From assembly GCF_027568575.1 (NCBI RefSeq), contig NZ_JANUVP010000019.1: a DNA stretch of 64,000 nucleotides; one strand, given 5' to 3'. The DNA is from Caldifermentibacillus hisashii (GTDB lineage: Bacteria > Bacillota > Bacilli > Bacillales > Caldibacillaceae). The position numbers and the translations under genes are program-made. Below the pieces are notes generated by a model. That model worked only from the letters and a program-made list of their open reading frames with translations, ran no database searches and was not told the origin of the DNA. Positions 7,868-16,763 of this stretch are shown piece by piece. The stretch's first letter is position 1; each line of letters opens with the position of its first letter.

Positions 7868-8626
7868 ATGGGATTTATTCAAATAACCAAAAGTAATATT
7901 GAAACCGAACATATATGCTGTGCTTTAGGGGCAAAACAATATGAACATGCAGTTAGTGAGAAGAAAAAGTGGCTGACAGAACGAATGGATGAAGGGTTAG
8001 TTTTTTATCGCTTAGATGAACGTGCAAAAGTATTTATTGAGTACTTGCCCGCTGAGATGGCGTGGGTTCCTATTGAAGCACCGAATTATATGTATATTAA
8101 CTGTTTATGGGTTTCAGGAAGACATAAAAATACTGGGTATGCCAAGCAACTGTTAGACTATTGCAGAAATGATGCCATTAACCGTGGGATGGATGGGATT
8201 GTACATATTGTAGGGAAGAAAAAATATCCGTATTTAAGTGACGGGCGTTTCTTTGAACATATAGGGTTTGAAATAGTAGACCAAGTAGAACCATATTTTC
8301 AATTAATGGCATTGACATGGAATAAACATGTTGTCCCTTCTTTTAAAAAACAGGTAAAAACCTTTTCTGGTGATGAAGGGATAACGATTTATTATACTGT
8401 GCAGTGTCCATTTGCTGTTGGTATATTGGAAGAACTAAGAAAAATAGCAGAAAACAAAAATGTGCCTTTTAAAACGATTAGAATAACAACGAAAGAAAAA
8501 GCACAAAATTCACCAACAATCTTGACAACTTTTGGTTTGTTTTATAACGGGAAATTTATTACACACGAAATAATCAGTCCAAACAAATTTGACAAATTAC
8601 TAACAAAATTATTAACACAAGGATAG
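7868..8626 (+). CDS. yoaP: YoaP-like GNAT acetyltransferase
   Basis: This 252-residue, two-domain protein has an N-terminal GNAT fold (about residues 1–150) with YINCLWVSGRHKNTGYAKQLLDYC as the acetyl-CoA-binding motif A region (the Q/RxxGxA equivalent is HKNTGYA). A C-terminal domain contains YTVQCPFAVGILEEL and FGLFYNGKFITHE, matching the YoaP domain and resembling a thioredoxin-like fold with a lone cysteine. Length fits B. subtilis YoaP (about 250 aa). Start: ATG following GGAGGTGGAAGAG. The acetyl acceptor is not known. Confidence 0.8.
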   Translation: MGFIQITKSNIETEHICCALGAKQYEHAVSEKKKWLTERMDEGLVFYRLDERAKVFIEYLPAEMAWVPIEAPNYMYINCLWVSGRHKNTGYAKQLLDYCRNDAINRGMDGIVHIVGKKKYPYLSDGRFFEHIGFEIVDQVEPYFQLMALTWNKHVVPSFKKQVKTFSGDEGITIYYTVQCPFAVGILEELRKIAENKNVPFKTIRITTKEKAQNSPTILTTFGLFYNGKFITHEIISPNKFDKLLTKLLTQG

Positions 8627-8695
8627 AGCGATTCCTTTACAGAAAAAGAAATCGGCTGTTGACTTCATTTGCCACAAAGAGGGCCGGAGACAGGT

Positions 8696-8814
8696 GAGGT
8701 CACTGAAAAATGATTTGTATTCGTTCGTTTGCTGGAGTCGGGTAACCTCCAAAGTAATTAGATATAGTATCGGAACTAATCTAATTGATACTTTTACGCT
8801 TTTTCGGTGGCTTC
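8696..8814. repeat. 119-bp inverted-repeat element, copy 2
   Basis: It begins GAGGTCACTGAAAAAT, ends TTTTTCGGTGGCTTC and has ATATAGTATCGG inside. Length and end structure equal copies 1 and 3, but the ends have drifted. It lies 60 bp before the sigma-fusion gene and may supply or disturb that gene's promoter. Confidence 0.65.
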
Positions 8815-8874
8815 GTTTATTATAAATATACAGGGACGCAGAACTTGTTTCCATGTCAAAGGGGGGGCAATCGA

Positions 8875-10926
8875 ATGGTTCCAACAACAAATGAAAATCT
8901 AATTATTCCTATAGATAGAAAAAGTGTGGAATCCATAGCTGATTGGTTCGATCAACAGAAAAACCGGTTCTATCCGCTTGGTTGCACCTATGTTAAAACG
9001 CAGCGGCAAATGGAAGAATTATTTTACCGGTCTATAATGAAAGTCCACAAAGAATTACATCGATTGAAAGGTGAAACGGACTTCGAATCATGGGTTGCGT
9101 CCATTTTTTTACATATTTGCAGGGAGTTTACTACTGATAATAGTTTAAGTTTACTAGCTTCGGAGGAAAATTACCCGCATAATGATTTATTTCAAGCTCT
9201 TGACCAATTAAATATGGAAGAGAAAGAAGCACTGGTACTTACATATGTGAGCGGATTCCCATATGAAAAAGCGGCCCACCTTCTCCAAGTTTCAGTGGAG
9301 AAGCTGAAAGAGCTTTTGTTTTCCGGCATACAGTCACTTAGAAAAGAATTGGGGTACGGATCAACTTTTCATGGGTGTAAGGAGTATCAAAAGGATTATA
9401 CCTCTTACTTAGATCGAACGATGGAGCGGTCGAAAAAGATTGAGTTTGAAATTCATGTTTATCATTGTCAAAACTGTCAGGAGGATTTAGGGACTTTTCA
9501 GGATGTCCGTATCTACCTTACTGAACAAAGTAAAGAGTTGCCTATTCCCACCGGTTTCATGAAAAATATTAAAGCTAGGCTGGCAGAAGAGGAAAAGAAA
9601 AGGCGGCAAAAGATCAAAAAACGTAATAAATGGGTTTTTATTTTTGCAGTTGTATGTACATTAATAATCGGAATCGGTTTTTTTACCGGGACTTTTGCAA
9701 AGCTTTACTATACATGGACGGTAGAAGATCAAGAATTGCTACCCTATCTGCAACATGATTTCGGTGAGATGCTGAATCTGGAAGCAGAAAGTAATGGAGT
9801 GAAAGTTAAGATTAAAAGCGCAATATCAGATGAGTTCCAGACGCTCATTTTTTATGAAATTGAAGATACCGAAGCAGACAATCAATATGGAATCATGTTT
9901 GGCGATGGGGTTATTGTGGAGAACGAATTTGATTTGATGAATACGGATGCCTATCCCATATATTATCCGCCTGACCTTGAATCGGCTATAAATAAAGAAA
10001 AAAAGAATGTGTACCATGGAAAAATGGGTTTATTTCCAATCAGAGAGGATAACGGAACAATTAAACTGGTGATTACACAGTTAATGAAATTGAATGATGC
10101 CTCATCAAACCCGGATGAAGTTTACGATGGAAATTATAAAATAGGAGAGTGGGAATTTGAAATCCCTGTGAAAAAACTTCCCACCAAACAATATACATTG
10201 GATGAAGAAATAGCAGTCGAGGGAGTCCCGATGCGATTTGATAAACTAATTATTGCACCAACAGCAACGATTCTGCAATATAGTATTAATGCTATACAGC
10301 CAGAAAAAAATTTAAGTGGTATTACTTTTGACAATCTGGTAGTGAATAATAAAAAGGTGATTGCAGATTTATATGGTGGCGCTTTTATTGATGCGCAGGA
10401 GGACATGGATTGGAGTACTTATCAGGCTTTCTTTGAACCATTTTTTGGGAAAAAACCAAAAGAAGTCAAGGCTCAATTGAAAGAAGCTTTCCTAACAGTT
10501 GAAGACCAAAAAATCGTTGAATTGGATCCGTCTCAGAATTATCCGCAAACCTTTGCATATGCGGGCAGTACAATCACCATCGAAAAGGTAGAAATTGGAA
10601 ATCCATCCAAAGTTGTTATAAGTGATGATAATATTGAAAATCGAACATATGAAACGCTGAACCTCGGTATAAACGGTGATGAAAATATTGAAATGGGGAT
10701 GAAAAACGATAGCGTGATTGTTGATAAAAATGGAAACAAATACGATCCGATTGATGATTTAGTCAAGTATGAAGAAATCGAGCAACCCCGTTATTTCGTA
10801 ACAAAATATGACATCAGTTTACAAAGTGACAAAGCCGGTGAAGAAGTGGTTCCGAAAAGGCTCGAAATTTATGGCTATAATACGACGAAATACTTGAACG
10901 ATGTCGTAAAAATATCATTGGATTAA
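8875..10926 (+). CDS. Sigma-70-like factor fused to membrane anti-sigma factor
   Basis: The 683-residue product starts at an ATG preceded by GGGGGGG. Residues 20–85 look like sigma region 2 (FYRSIMKVHKELHRL, FESWVASIFLHICREF). Residues 105–160 look like sigma-70 region 4 (LNMEEKEALVLTYVSGFPYEKAAHLLQVS). Around residues 193–200 the phrase HVYHCQNC gives the HxxxCxxC of a zinc-binding anti-sigma domain. One membrane helix follows (about 252–275), then roughly 400 extracytoplasmic residues resembling DUF4179/DUF5643 domains of anti-sigma proteins. Normally these are two genes, so a one-piece sigma/anti-sigma switch would need proteolysis or conformational release. It is a single-gene unit. Confidence 0.7.
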   Translation: MVPTTNENLIIPIDRKSVESIADWFDQQKNRFYPLGCTYVKTQRQMEELFYRSIMKVHKELHRLKGETDFESWVASIFLHICREFTTDNSLSLLASEENYPHNDLFQALDQLNMEEKEALVLTYVSGFPYEKAAHLLQVSVEKLKELLFSGIQSLRKELGYGSTFHGCKEYQKDYTSYLDRTMERSKKIEFEIHVYHCQNCQEDLGTFQDVRIYLTEQSKELPIPTGFMKNIKARLAEEEKKRRQKIKKRNKWVFIFAVVCTLIIGIGFFTGTFAKLYYTWTVEDQELLPYLQHDFGEMLNLEAESNGVKVKIKSAISDEFQTLIFYEIEDTEADNQYGIMFGDGVIVENEFDLMNTDAYPIYYPPDLESAINKEKKNVYHGKMGLFPIREDNGTIKLVITQLMKLNDASSNPDEVYDGNYKIGEWEFEIPVKKLPTKQYTLDEEIAVEGVPMRFDKLIIAPTATILQYSINAIQPEKNLSGITFDNLVVNNKKVIADLYGGAFIDAQEDMDWSTYQAFFEPFFGKKPKEVKAQLKEAFLTVEDQKIVELDPSQNYPQTFAYAGSTITIEKVEIGNPSKVVISDDNIENRTYETLNLGINGDENIEMGMKNDSVIVDKNGNKYDPIDDLVKYEEIEQPRYFVTKYDISLQSDKAGEEVVPKRLEIYGYNTTKYLNDVVKISLD

Positions 10927-10930
10927 CATA

Positions 10931-10953
10931 GGACAGTTTTGTTGTCTTTTTTT
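10931..10953 (+). terminator. Weak terminator after the sigma fusion
   Basis: GACA(G) and (T)TGTC form a short stem followed by seven T. Confidence 0.45.
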
Positions 10954-11010
10954 CCAGCTTACTCGTAGACGGTGCATGGGCTGTAACGGGTTATCCGGAT
11001 TTAAGTAAGT

Positions 11011-12375
11011 TTATGTAGTTTTCGCGCTCTTTTTCATCTGTTTTATTCCAGGGTATCTTAATGAAAGACCCACAACGATGATACAAAAAATAATGCAAAC
11101 AATCGCAACAATATGGAGATGTTCCACGTCTAAATGCCTGTTAAAGACAATCCCAAGTAGACAGGATGACAGGATGGAACCAATATAACGGCTTGTTTGG
11201 AAAAGACCGGAAGCAGTTCCGGTTTCTTCCGGCTTAACTTGTTCGTAAAGTGCCGTTTGCATAGAAATGTTATTAAAACCATTACTCATTCCGAGCACAG
11301 CCATGATGATCAGTAACCATAAGATTGGAGAGGTTTCATTTAAACTAAGTAATAGTCCCGTACCAATAAATAAGAATCCGCTACCCAAAATTAGAGAAGG
11401 TTTTGAACCGTGACGTTCAATTAATCGTCCTGCCAAAGGTGCAACAATAACACCAAAACCGGCCAATGCCAGCATAATAAGGCCGGTCTGTTTCTCGCTA
11501 TAATGGTGTACTTGTTGGAGAAACGTCGGAAAACCATAAAAATAGCAGTAATAAACAAGATTGATACAGATAAATTGTACATAAACTAAAGAAACATTCA
11601 GATTCGTCTTTAAGGCAATTATATCGATAAAGGGTTCCTTCCGATTTTTTTCATACATGTAAAAAATAAAACTGAAAATGAAAAATATGAACAATGCCGA
11701 CCAATGAATTTGTTTCTCTAATGAAAGCAGGAAGAGAATGAGCGCTACTATGGAAATAATAAATAATAAAATACCGCCCACATCAATACGTTCAAGATTA
11801 AATTTTCCCCGGCCTGTACTAGGCAGGATGGTTATCGCTAAGACAAAAGATAAAAGAATAAACGGAAAATTTACGATAAAAATCGCCGGCCAATCCCACG
11901 AGTCAATGATGAAACCACCGATTGAAGGGCCAAATGCTGCAGATGTGGTAGAAAAAATTGATAGAGTAGATAATGCTTTGGCTTGCCCTTCTGTAATACT
12001 TGTTCGAACAATACTCATCCCGCTTGGAAATAAAGCAGAACTTCCAATCGCTTGCAATGCACGGCAACTTAATAAAAAAGCAAAATTCGTTGAAAACGGA
12101 GCGAACCCGCAAGCAACAGCAACAAGTAAAAGTCCGGTCAAAAACACTTTTTTCGGACCAAACATATCACTCAATCTCCCCATAACAGGTTGCCCAACCG
12201 CACTTGCCAAGTAAAAAACAGAAATCAGCCATGTTGCATCAGCAAATGTTAAACCAAATTCGTGCTGCATTCGTGTTAAAGCTACGGATATCATTGATGA
12301 ATTTAATGGATTTAGCAATGTGCCCAGACCGATTGTTAAAACAAGCAGCCATGGCTTACGTATTGAATTATTCAT
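11011..12375 (-). CDS. MFS drug-efflux transporter (DHA2-like)
   Basis: This 454-residue, multi-helix membrane protein begins WLLVLTIGLGTLLNPLNSSM and has the MFS motif A phrase GQPVMGRLSDMFGPKK between helices 2 and 3, R-x-LQAIGSSALFPSGMSI in helix 4 and GPSIGGFIID in helix 5 (motif C-like). These mark the DHA2 proton antiporters that export drugs or metabolites. The start is the ATG 8 nt from AGGTG; a GTG inside that site is less likely. A 10-bp palindrome lies about 80 bp upstream and could be an operator. Substrate unknown. Confidence 0.85.
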   Translation of the reverse strand: MNNSIRKPWLLVLTIGLGTLLNPLNSSMISVALTRMQHEFGLTFADATWLISVFYLASAVGQPVMGRLSDMFGPKKVFLTGLLLVAVACGFAPFSTNFAFLLSCRALQAIGSSALFPSGMSIVRTSITEGQAKALSTLSIFSTTSAAFGPSIGGFIIDSWDWPAIFIVNFPFILLSFVLAITILPSTGRGKFNLERIDVGGILLFIISIVALILFLLSLEKQIHWSALFIFFIFSFIFYMYEKNRKEPFIDIIALKTNLNVSLVYVQFICINLVYYCYFYGFPTFLQQVHHYSEKQTGLIMLALAGFGVIVAPLAGRLIERHGSKPSLILGSGFLFIGTGLLLSLNETSPILWLLIIMAVLGMSNGFNNISMQTALYEQVKPEETGTASGLFQTSRYIGSILSSCLLGIVFNRHLDVEHLHIVAIVCIIFCIIVVGLSLRYPGIKQMKKSAKTT

Positions 12376-12457
12376 TTTAATCACCTAGCATTAAGTTATC
12401 CTGAATAAAAAAAACCATACGATAATCAAAAACGAAATTGAGAAAATAAAGTAAAAT

Positions 12458-12484
12458 GACAATCAGTAAGGGCCACTGATTGTC
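12458..12484. promoter_or_regulatory. Perfect inverted repeat, operator or terminator
   Basis: GACAATCAGT and ACTGATTGTC are perfect 10-nt arms around a 7-nt spacer. Read on the minus strand it is followed by ATTTTACTTTATTTTC, which would suit a terminator about 105 bp past ywaC. It is also upstream of the MFS start and could bind a repressor. Confidence 0.5.
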
Positions 12485-12589
12485 GGATGAAAATCTCAAG
12501 CCTACTTTTACAATGCGCCGTTCAGGCCTGCCTCTTGACTCAAATTTTTAATGCGCTAATGACAATAAGTTTGCCTTTACAGGTCCGGC

Positions 12590-13294
12590 TTAAGAAAGGA
12601 ACTCGGAAAATTTAGCTAATAATTCTGTTGTAAAATGATGATTGTTTTTTGAGGCATCATGTGCTTTTAAAATATTGATTTCGCGGTTCAAGTCTTCCAT
12701 TTTTTTATCCAGCTCTGCAGCTTGTTGTGCGGCGTCTCTTAAACTATCCTGTATGTGCTTAGGGATTTCTTTGTTATATTTATAGTATATTTTATGTTCC
12801 AAGCTAGCCCAGAAATCCATTGCAATCGTTCGAATTTGGATTTCAACATAAACATGTTCCATTCGGTCAGACATAAAAATCGGAATTTTCACGATGAGAT
12901 GTAGGCTGCGGTAGCCGTTTGCCTTTGGATTCTTGATATAATCTTTTATTTGAACAACTTCTACATCTTTTTGATTTTTTAACATATCTCCAATTTTATA
13001 AATATCTTCTGTAAAAGAACAAATAATACGAACGCCGGCGATATCTCGAATATTTTCTTTAATATCTGTTAACGAAGAGGTACAACCTTTTTTAATCATT
13101 TTATTTATGATGCTTTGCGGTGATTTAATCCGGGACGTCACATGTTCAATCGGATTATATTCATGGATGAGTTCGAACTCTTCCTGTAAAATTTCTACTT
13201 TTGTTTCAATCTCTTTTAAGGCAAAACGATATTGTAATAAAAAACGAGTTATCTCCTGTTGTAATTCTTTTAAATTTGGTATATTTTGTATCAT
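12590..13294 (-). CDS. ywaC: Small alarmone synthetase YwaC/RelP
   Basis: This 234-residue (p)ppGpp synthetase transfers pyrophosphate from ATP to GDP or GTP. It has the RelA/SpoT synthetase core without hydrolase or regulatory domains: NPIEHVTSRIKSPQSIINKM (ATP/substrate loop), DIAGVRIICSF, NPKANGYRSLHLIV (acceptor-binding G-loop region) and EIQIRTIAMDFWASLEHKIYYK. The last phrase and the IEHVTSRIKS form match YwaC (SAS2/RelP) better than YjbM (RelQ) as I recall them. Family length is about 210 aa. AAAGGATC precedes the ATG. A minus-strand TATAAT lies about 40 bp upstream. In relatives ywaC is induced by cell-wall stress. Confidence 0.88.
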   Translation of the reverse strand: MIQNIPNLKELQQEITRFLLQYRFALKEIETKVEILQEEFELIHEYNPIEHVTSRIKSPQSIINKMIKKGCTSSLTDIKENIRDIAGVRIICSFTEDIYKIGDMLKNQKDVEVVQIKDYIKNPKANGYRSLHLIVKIPIFMSDRMEHVYVEIQIRTIAMDFWASLEHKIYYKYNKEIPKHIQDSLRDAAQQAAELDKKMEDLNREINILKAHDASKNNHHFTTELLAKFSEFLS

Positions 13295-13523
13295 TTTTCT
13301 TCTGATCCTTTCAAGTCCAATTCTTCTTTCAAATTATATCATATAGGAAATTATGTATCGAAATTTATCGTTATTTAAAAATATCCAATTCATCTGCTTT
13401 CAGGTAGTGTATAATATTCTTACAAAATAGTAGTAAATAGAATTTAGTAGTTTTGTGACGGAACACAGCTGAAGTGTGGACAAATGCGTATTTCCAAAAA
13501 CAAATAATATAGAAGGTGATCTG

Positions 13524-13727
13524 ATGAAAATAGGAATGAGAAAACCTAGCTTGAAAAAAAGAGTTGCAGCCAGAACGAGTATAAAAAGGCAACTCGTTCA
13601 TCGTGCCGGTTTAAAAATGCCAAGAGGTTATGGCTGGCTACGCAACCCGAAAAAATATACCTATAACAAAGTGTATCATAGAACCACTTTTGATATATTT
13701 AAGTTATTGAAAAAGCTTTTTAAGTAA
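13524..13727 (+). CDS. Small highly basic protein
   Basis: The 67-residue protein contains about 20 lysines and arginines (MKIGMRKPSLKKRVAARTS, PRGYGWLRNPKKYTYNKVYH). AAGGTGATC 4–7 nt before the ATG is a strong ribosome binding site, and TATAAT lies about 110 bp upstream. The NPKKxxYNKxYxRT phrase reminds me of small basic proteins carried by phages and conjugative elements of Firmicutes, but I cannot name the family or function. It is not part of an evident operon. Confidence 0.6.
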   Translation: MKIGMRKPSLKKRVAARTSIKRQLVHRAGLKMPRGYGWLRNPKKYTYNKVYHRTTFDIFKLLKKLFK

Positions 13728-13788
13728 TGGTTGGGTAAAGGGTTAGATTCTTCTAACGAGAAAACCACGGACTTTGCGGTAGGCTTGG

Positions 13789-14712
13789 TCAGTGCACCCA
13801 AACAATAATAATCGGCAAAAAAATGAATGAAAGCAAAGTTGTCCAAAGAATCGTCTTTGTGACAATTTGAGGTGATGCATGAAATTTTTGGGCCAGTATT
13901 CCTGCATTGACAGCGACAGGCATGCAGGATAAAACAAATAAAACCGAATGTAAAATACCGTCTATTTTTAAAAGAAACAAGCAAAGTAAGGAAATGATTG
14001 GCGCGATAATCATTCGGATGCCCATCCCGGTCCAAAATGTAACCCGTTCTTTATTTTTAATGGATGAAGTTTTTACATTCATCATTTGCATTCCCAAAAT
14101 AGCCAAAACAATCGGTGAATATGCAGCTGAAATCATAGAGACCCCTGTATCAATGGGTTCAGGCAAATGAATTTGAAACGACCGTAATAAAAGTGCAAGC
14201 AATGAAGCGTAAATAGCCGGTAAGGAAAAAACAGATTTGATCGCTTCCTTTATACGAAAATGGGAGCGGGCTGCAAAATAGATTCCAATTGTATTAACAA
14301 TCACCATTTGTAAAACAATATAAACGGTGGCTTTGTCCAAACCGGCTTGACCAAAAGCAAGAAGTATCAAAGGGATTCCATAATTCACACTGTTAGTAAA
14401 CGCGGAGATAAGTGTCAAACCGGCCGTATCACTTGAAGAAAGCTTAAATAGTTTTCCAAATCCATTTGAAACAGCCCAAAGGAATAAAAGGCTTAACAAG
14501 GAATAAGCTAATGTCACATATACATCATGGTATGAAACGTCTGCTTTCATTAATCTCTCGAATATTAACACCGGTGTTAAATAATATAGAACCAATGTCA
14601 CAAGAGGCCCTATGTCGATTTGTTTATAACGATCTAATAACACTCCTGCAATAACCGGTAGAGATAGTGGAACAATAACATGAAATAGTGTCGTAAAAAG
14701 TTCTTGTATCAT
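13789..14712 (-). CDS. AEC-family (auxin efflux carrier-like) transporter
   Basis: This 307-residue membrane protein has about ten helices and the family's two-fold repeat. SLPVIAGVLLDRY at the start, YYLTPVLIFERL in helix 2, FTNSVNYGIPLILLAFG in helix 4 (the conserved NxxNxGLP-like motif) and CMPVAVNAGILAQKFH near the end are typical of bacterial AEC/membrane-transport (PF03547) proteins that move small organic acids. The ATG is preceded by AGGAAAGGGA; upstream in-frame residues lack a site. Substrate not predictable. Confidence 0.85.
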   Translation of the reverse strand: MIQELFTTLFHVIVPLSLPVIAGVLLDRYKQIDIGPLVTLVLYYLTPVLIFERLMKADVSYHDVYVTLAYSLLSLLFLWAVSNGFGKLFKLSSSDTAGLTLISAFTNSVNYGIPLILLAFGQAGLDKATVYIVLQMVIVNTIGIYFAARSHFRIKEAIKSVFSLPAIYASLLALLLRSFQIHLPEPIDTGVSMISAAYSPIVLAILGMQMMNVKTSSIKNKERVTFWTGMGIRMIIAPIISLLCLFLLKIDGILHSVLFVLSCMPVAVNAGILAQKFHASPQIVTKTILWTTLLSFIFLPIIIVWVH

Positions 14713-14902
14713 AAAAATCCCTTTCCTATCGTTATTAATTCGAATCTTGATGAAAAAATATATTTCGATAGTTTTACTTGATAAATACATATATTTCGCT
14801 ATTTCTATATAAAAATCCTTCTAAGTTTAGATGGTGATTTTTCATCTACAGTTTCTCAACATATTTTTTAAATATAATGCTGAATTGGAGGAAGTGCTTC
14901 CT

Positions 14903-15841
14903 TTGAAAAAATTTGTCATTACGATCAGTCTTGTAATGGTCATCGGATTATTACTTGGAATTTTCTTTTATAATCAAACGCCTAATCAAGCTTTACCGGA
15001 TATCGATCCACAACCGGAGGAACAAAGCATAGATGAAACACCAACACAACCTGAACAGATTCAAGGAATTTATCTCAATGAACAAATCGGATACTCCCTG
15101 CAGAATGACCGGCTTCAAATTACTTTTGATAAAGGGAAAAATTGGATCACCGTCCCTATAGAAAAAGATCAATTGTTTGCCGGCGAATATAATGGGAACA
15201 AACAGGAATTGATTGATCATAGTTATCTATTGACAGAAAATCGGACTGCCTTTTTATATGCCGAAGAACCGAGTTGGGATAACGAAACGATCCGTATCCT
15301 ATATACACTCGATCAAGGGAAAACTTGGATGAACTCGGTCGTTACCGAACATTACATGGGTGTACGTTTCCGAAAAGTAGGATTTGTAGATGATCAATTC
15401 GGGTATATTATCATATCCGGCGGGCGGACGATGTCACAAGAAGGTTCCAATGTGTTCTTAACATTTGACGGCGGCCAAAGTTGGCAGGAAACGAATAATT
15501 CGGGAGTTAGTCGACTTATTGCAGACGGGGGCTTTGTTGATGCAAAGATCGGTTTTCTGTCTTTTGGGACGATTAATCCGGAAGCACCGGAATTATACGT
15601 AACTCAAGATGGCGGAAATACTTGGAAACAAGCGACGGTAAATATTCCATCCGAGTACGCCAACATTTTTGTGCAAGCAGAGACACCGTTTATAGAAGAT
15701 GACCATTTAGCAGTTTTTGTGAATCAAGGTCCGAATGGTGACTATAAAGGTGGTTTAGTGAAGGGAAAATTTATTTCCACAGACAAAGGAAATACATGGG
15801 TGTTTTCAATGGAGGTGTCCCCGGATGAAGCAAACAAGTAA
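14903..15841 (+). CDS. Membrane-anchored beta-propeller-like protein with BNR-type repeats
   Basis: I chose TTG as start with GGAGG 11 nt upstream. The 312-residue product has one N-terminal anchor (FVITISLVMVIGLLLGIFF) and then an acidic, proline-rich spacer. The external domain has at least four turns of the type TFDKGKNWITV, TLDQGKTWMNS, TFDGGQSWQE, TQDGGNTWKQ and STDKGNTWVF, the S/T-x-D-x-G-x-T-W Asp-box of BNR/YCF48-like propellers. No catalytic residues of a sialidase are obvious. It overlaps the next gene by 17 bp, so translation is probably coupled. Confidence 0.75.
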   Translation: MKKFVITISLVMVIGLLLGIFFYNQTPNQALPDIDPQPEEQSIDETPTQPEQIQGIYLNEQIGYSLQNDRLQITFDKGKNWITVPIEKDQLFAGEYNGNKQELIDHSYLLTENRTAFLYAEEPSWDNETIRILYTLDQGKTWMNSVVTEHYMGVRFRKVGFVDDQFGYIIISGGRTMSQEGSNVFLTFDGGQSWQETNNSGVSRLIADGGFVDAKIGFLSFGTINPEAPELYVTQDGGNTWKQATVNIPSEYANIFVQAETPFIEDDHLAVFVNQGPNGDYKGGLVKGKFISTDKGNTWVFSMEVSPDEANK

Positions 15842-16691
15842 AAAAATGAACCTAATCGTGGGCTGGATACTGTTTATCTTGTCTATTGGGGTTTTTTTCC
15901 TGCAAATAGGTTTTTTATTCTTTCATGAGCGACTACAATTTGAATATATAGATAATCGGCTTTTTTATGTATTTAACATGATATTTGTTATTTGTTTATT
16001 TATTGCCATACTGCTACTTTTAAACTTAGAGAAAAAGTGGAAGGTTTTTGGGGCAGTCGTTGTTTTAATATTTATGATTCCCAATATTACGATGATTTTC
16101 CAGACAAATAAGGAGATAAAGAATATTATCAGTGTTTCGCCAAACTTTCAACATGTCCTGTCTTTAAAAGAAAATACGAAGACCGGGGAAACGTATTACT
16201 ACCGCTCCTATTTTGGTATTTTGGGACGGCCGAAAGAAAAACTGCCCTTTCAAACGAACGACCGGTTTAAAGTGGATTGGTTAACAGATGATATTGCGGC
16301 AGTAACCTATAAGGCAAAGGACAAAACTGTACATCAATATATTGGTACATATGGCGATCGTGGAACCGGCATATCTTATTATTATGTCGCAGCCCAAATT
16401 TATGGTGTTTGGGAAGGGGAAAATGCCAGAATTACAAATGAAACAGAAGGCCTATCTGTCACGGTAAATGGCAAGACAGAAATTTATAAATGGGATCAAG
16501 TCGTCCAGTTCGGAACATTGGCGATTGTGTTAATGAAAAATAATGAAGCGGTTTGGACGATTGCCTTAAATAAAGACTTCAATGTTGAAGCTGCAGAAAA
16601 GGGAGAAACACCAGGTACCATCCTTTTGTACAAAGCAACGATGGGAAAAACGGAACCTATTCTCTTAAAGCGAATAAGTAGTTCCATGTAA
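15825..16691 (+). CDS. Unknown membrane protein coupled to the Asp-box protein
   Basis: The 288-residue protein has three likely membrane helices in the first 95 residues and then an approximately 190-residue soluble domain rich in beta-strand (TYYYRSYFGILGRPKEKLPF, YIGTYGDRGTGISYYYVAA). I recognise no family. Its ATG lies inside the end of the preceding gene, within reach of GGAGGTG there, so the pair is co-translated. The two may form one envelope sensor or assembly unit; function unknown. Confidence 0.7.
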   Translation: MKQTSKKMNLIVGWILFILSIGVFFLQIGFLFFHERLQFEYIDNRLFYVFNMIFVICLFIAILLLLNLEKKWKVFGAVVVLIFMIPNITMIFQTNKEIKNIISVSPNFQHVLSLKENTKTGETYYYRSYFGILGRPKEKLPFQTNDRFKVDWLTDDIAAVTYKAKDKTVHQYIGTYGDRGTGISYYYVAAQIYGVWEGENARITNETEGLSVTVNGKTEIYKWDQVVQFGTLAIVLMKNNEAVWTIALNKDFNVEAAEKGETPGTILLYKATMGKTEPILLKRISSSM

Positions 16692-16763
16692 TTAAGAATA
16701 ATATAAAGCATGAAATAAACGATTTTTATACGATAGCATTTGTAACATAGGGGGAGAATTACT

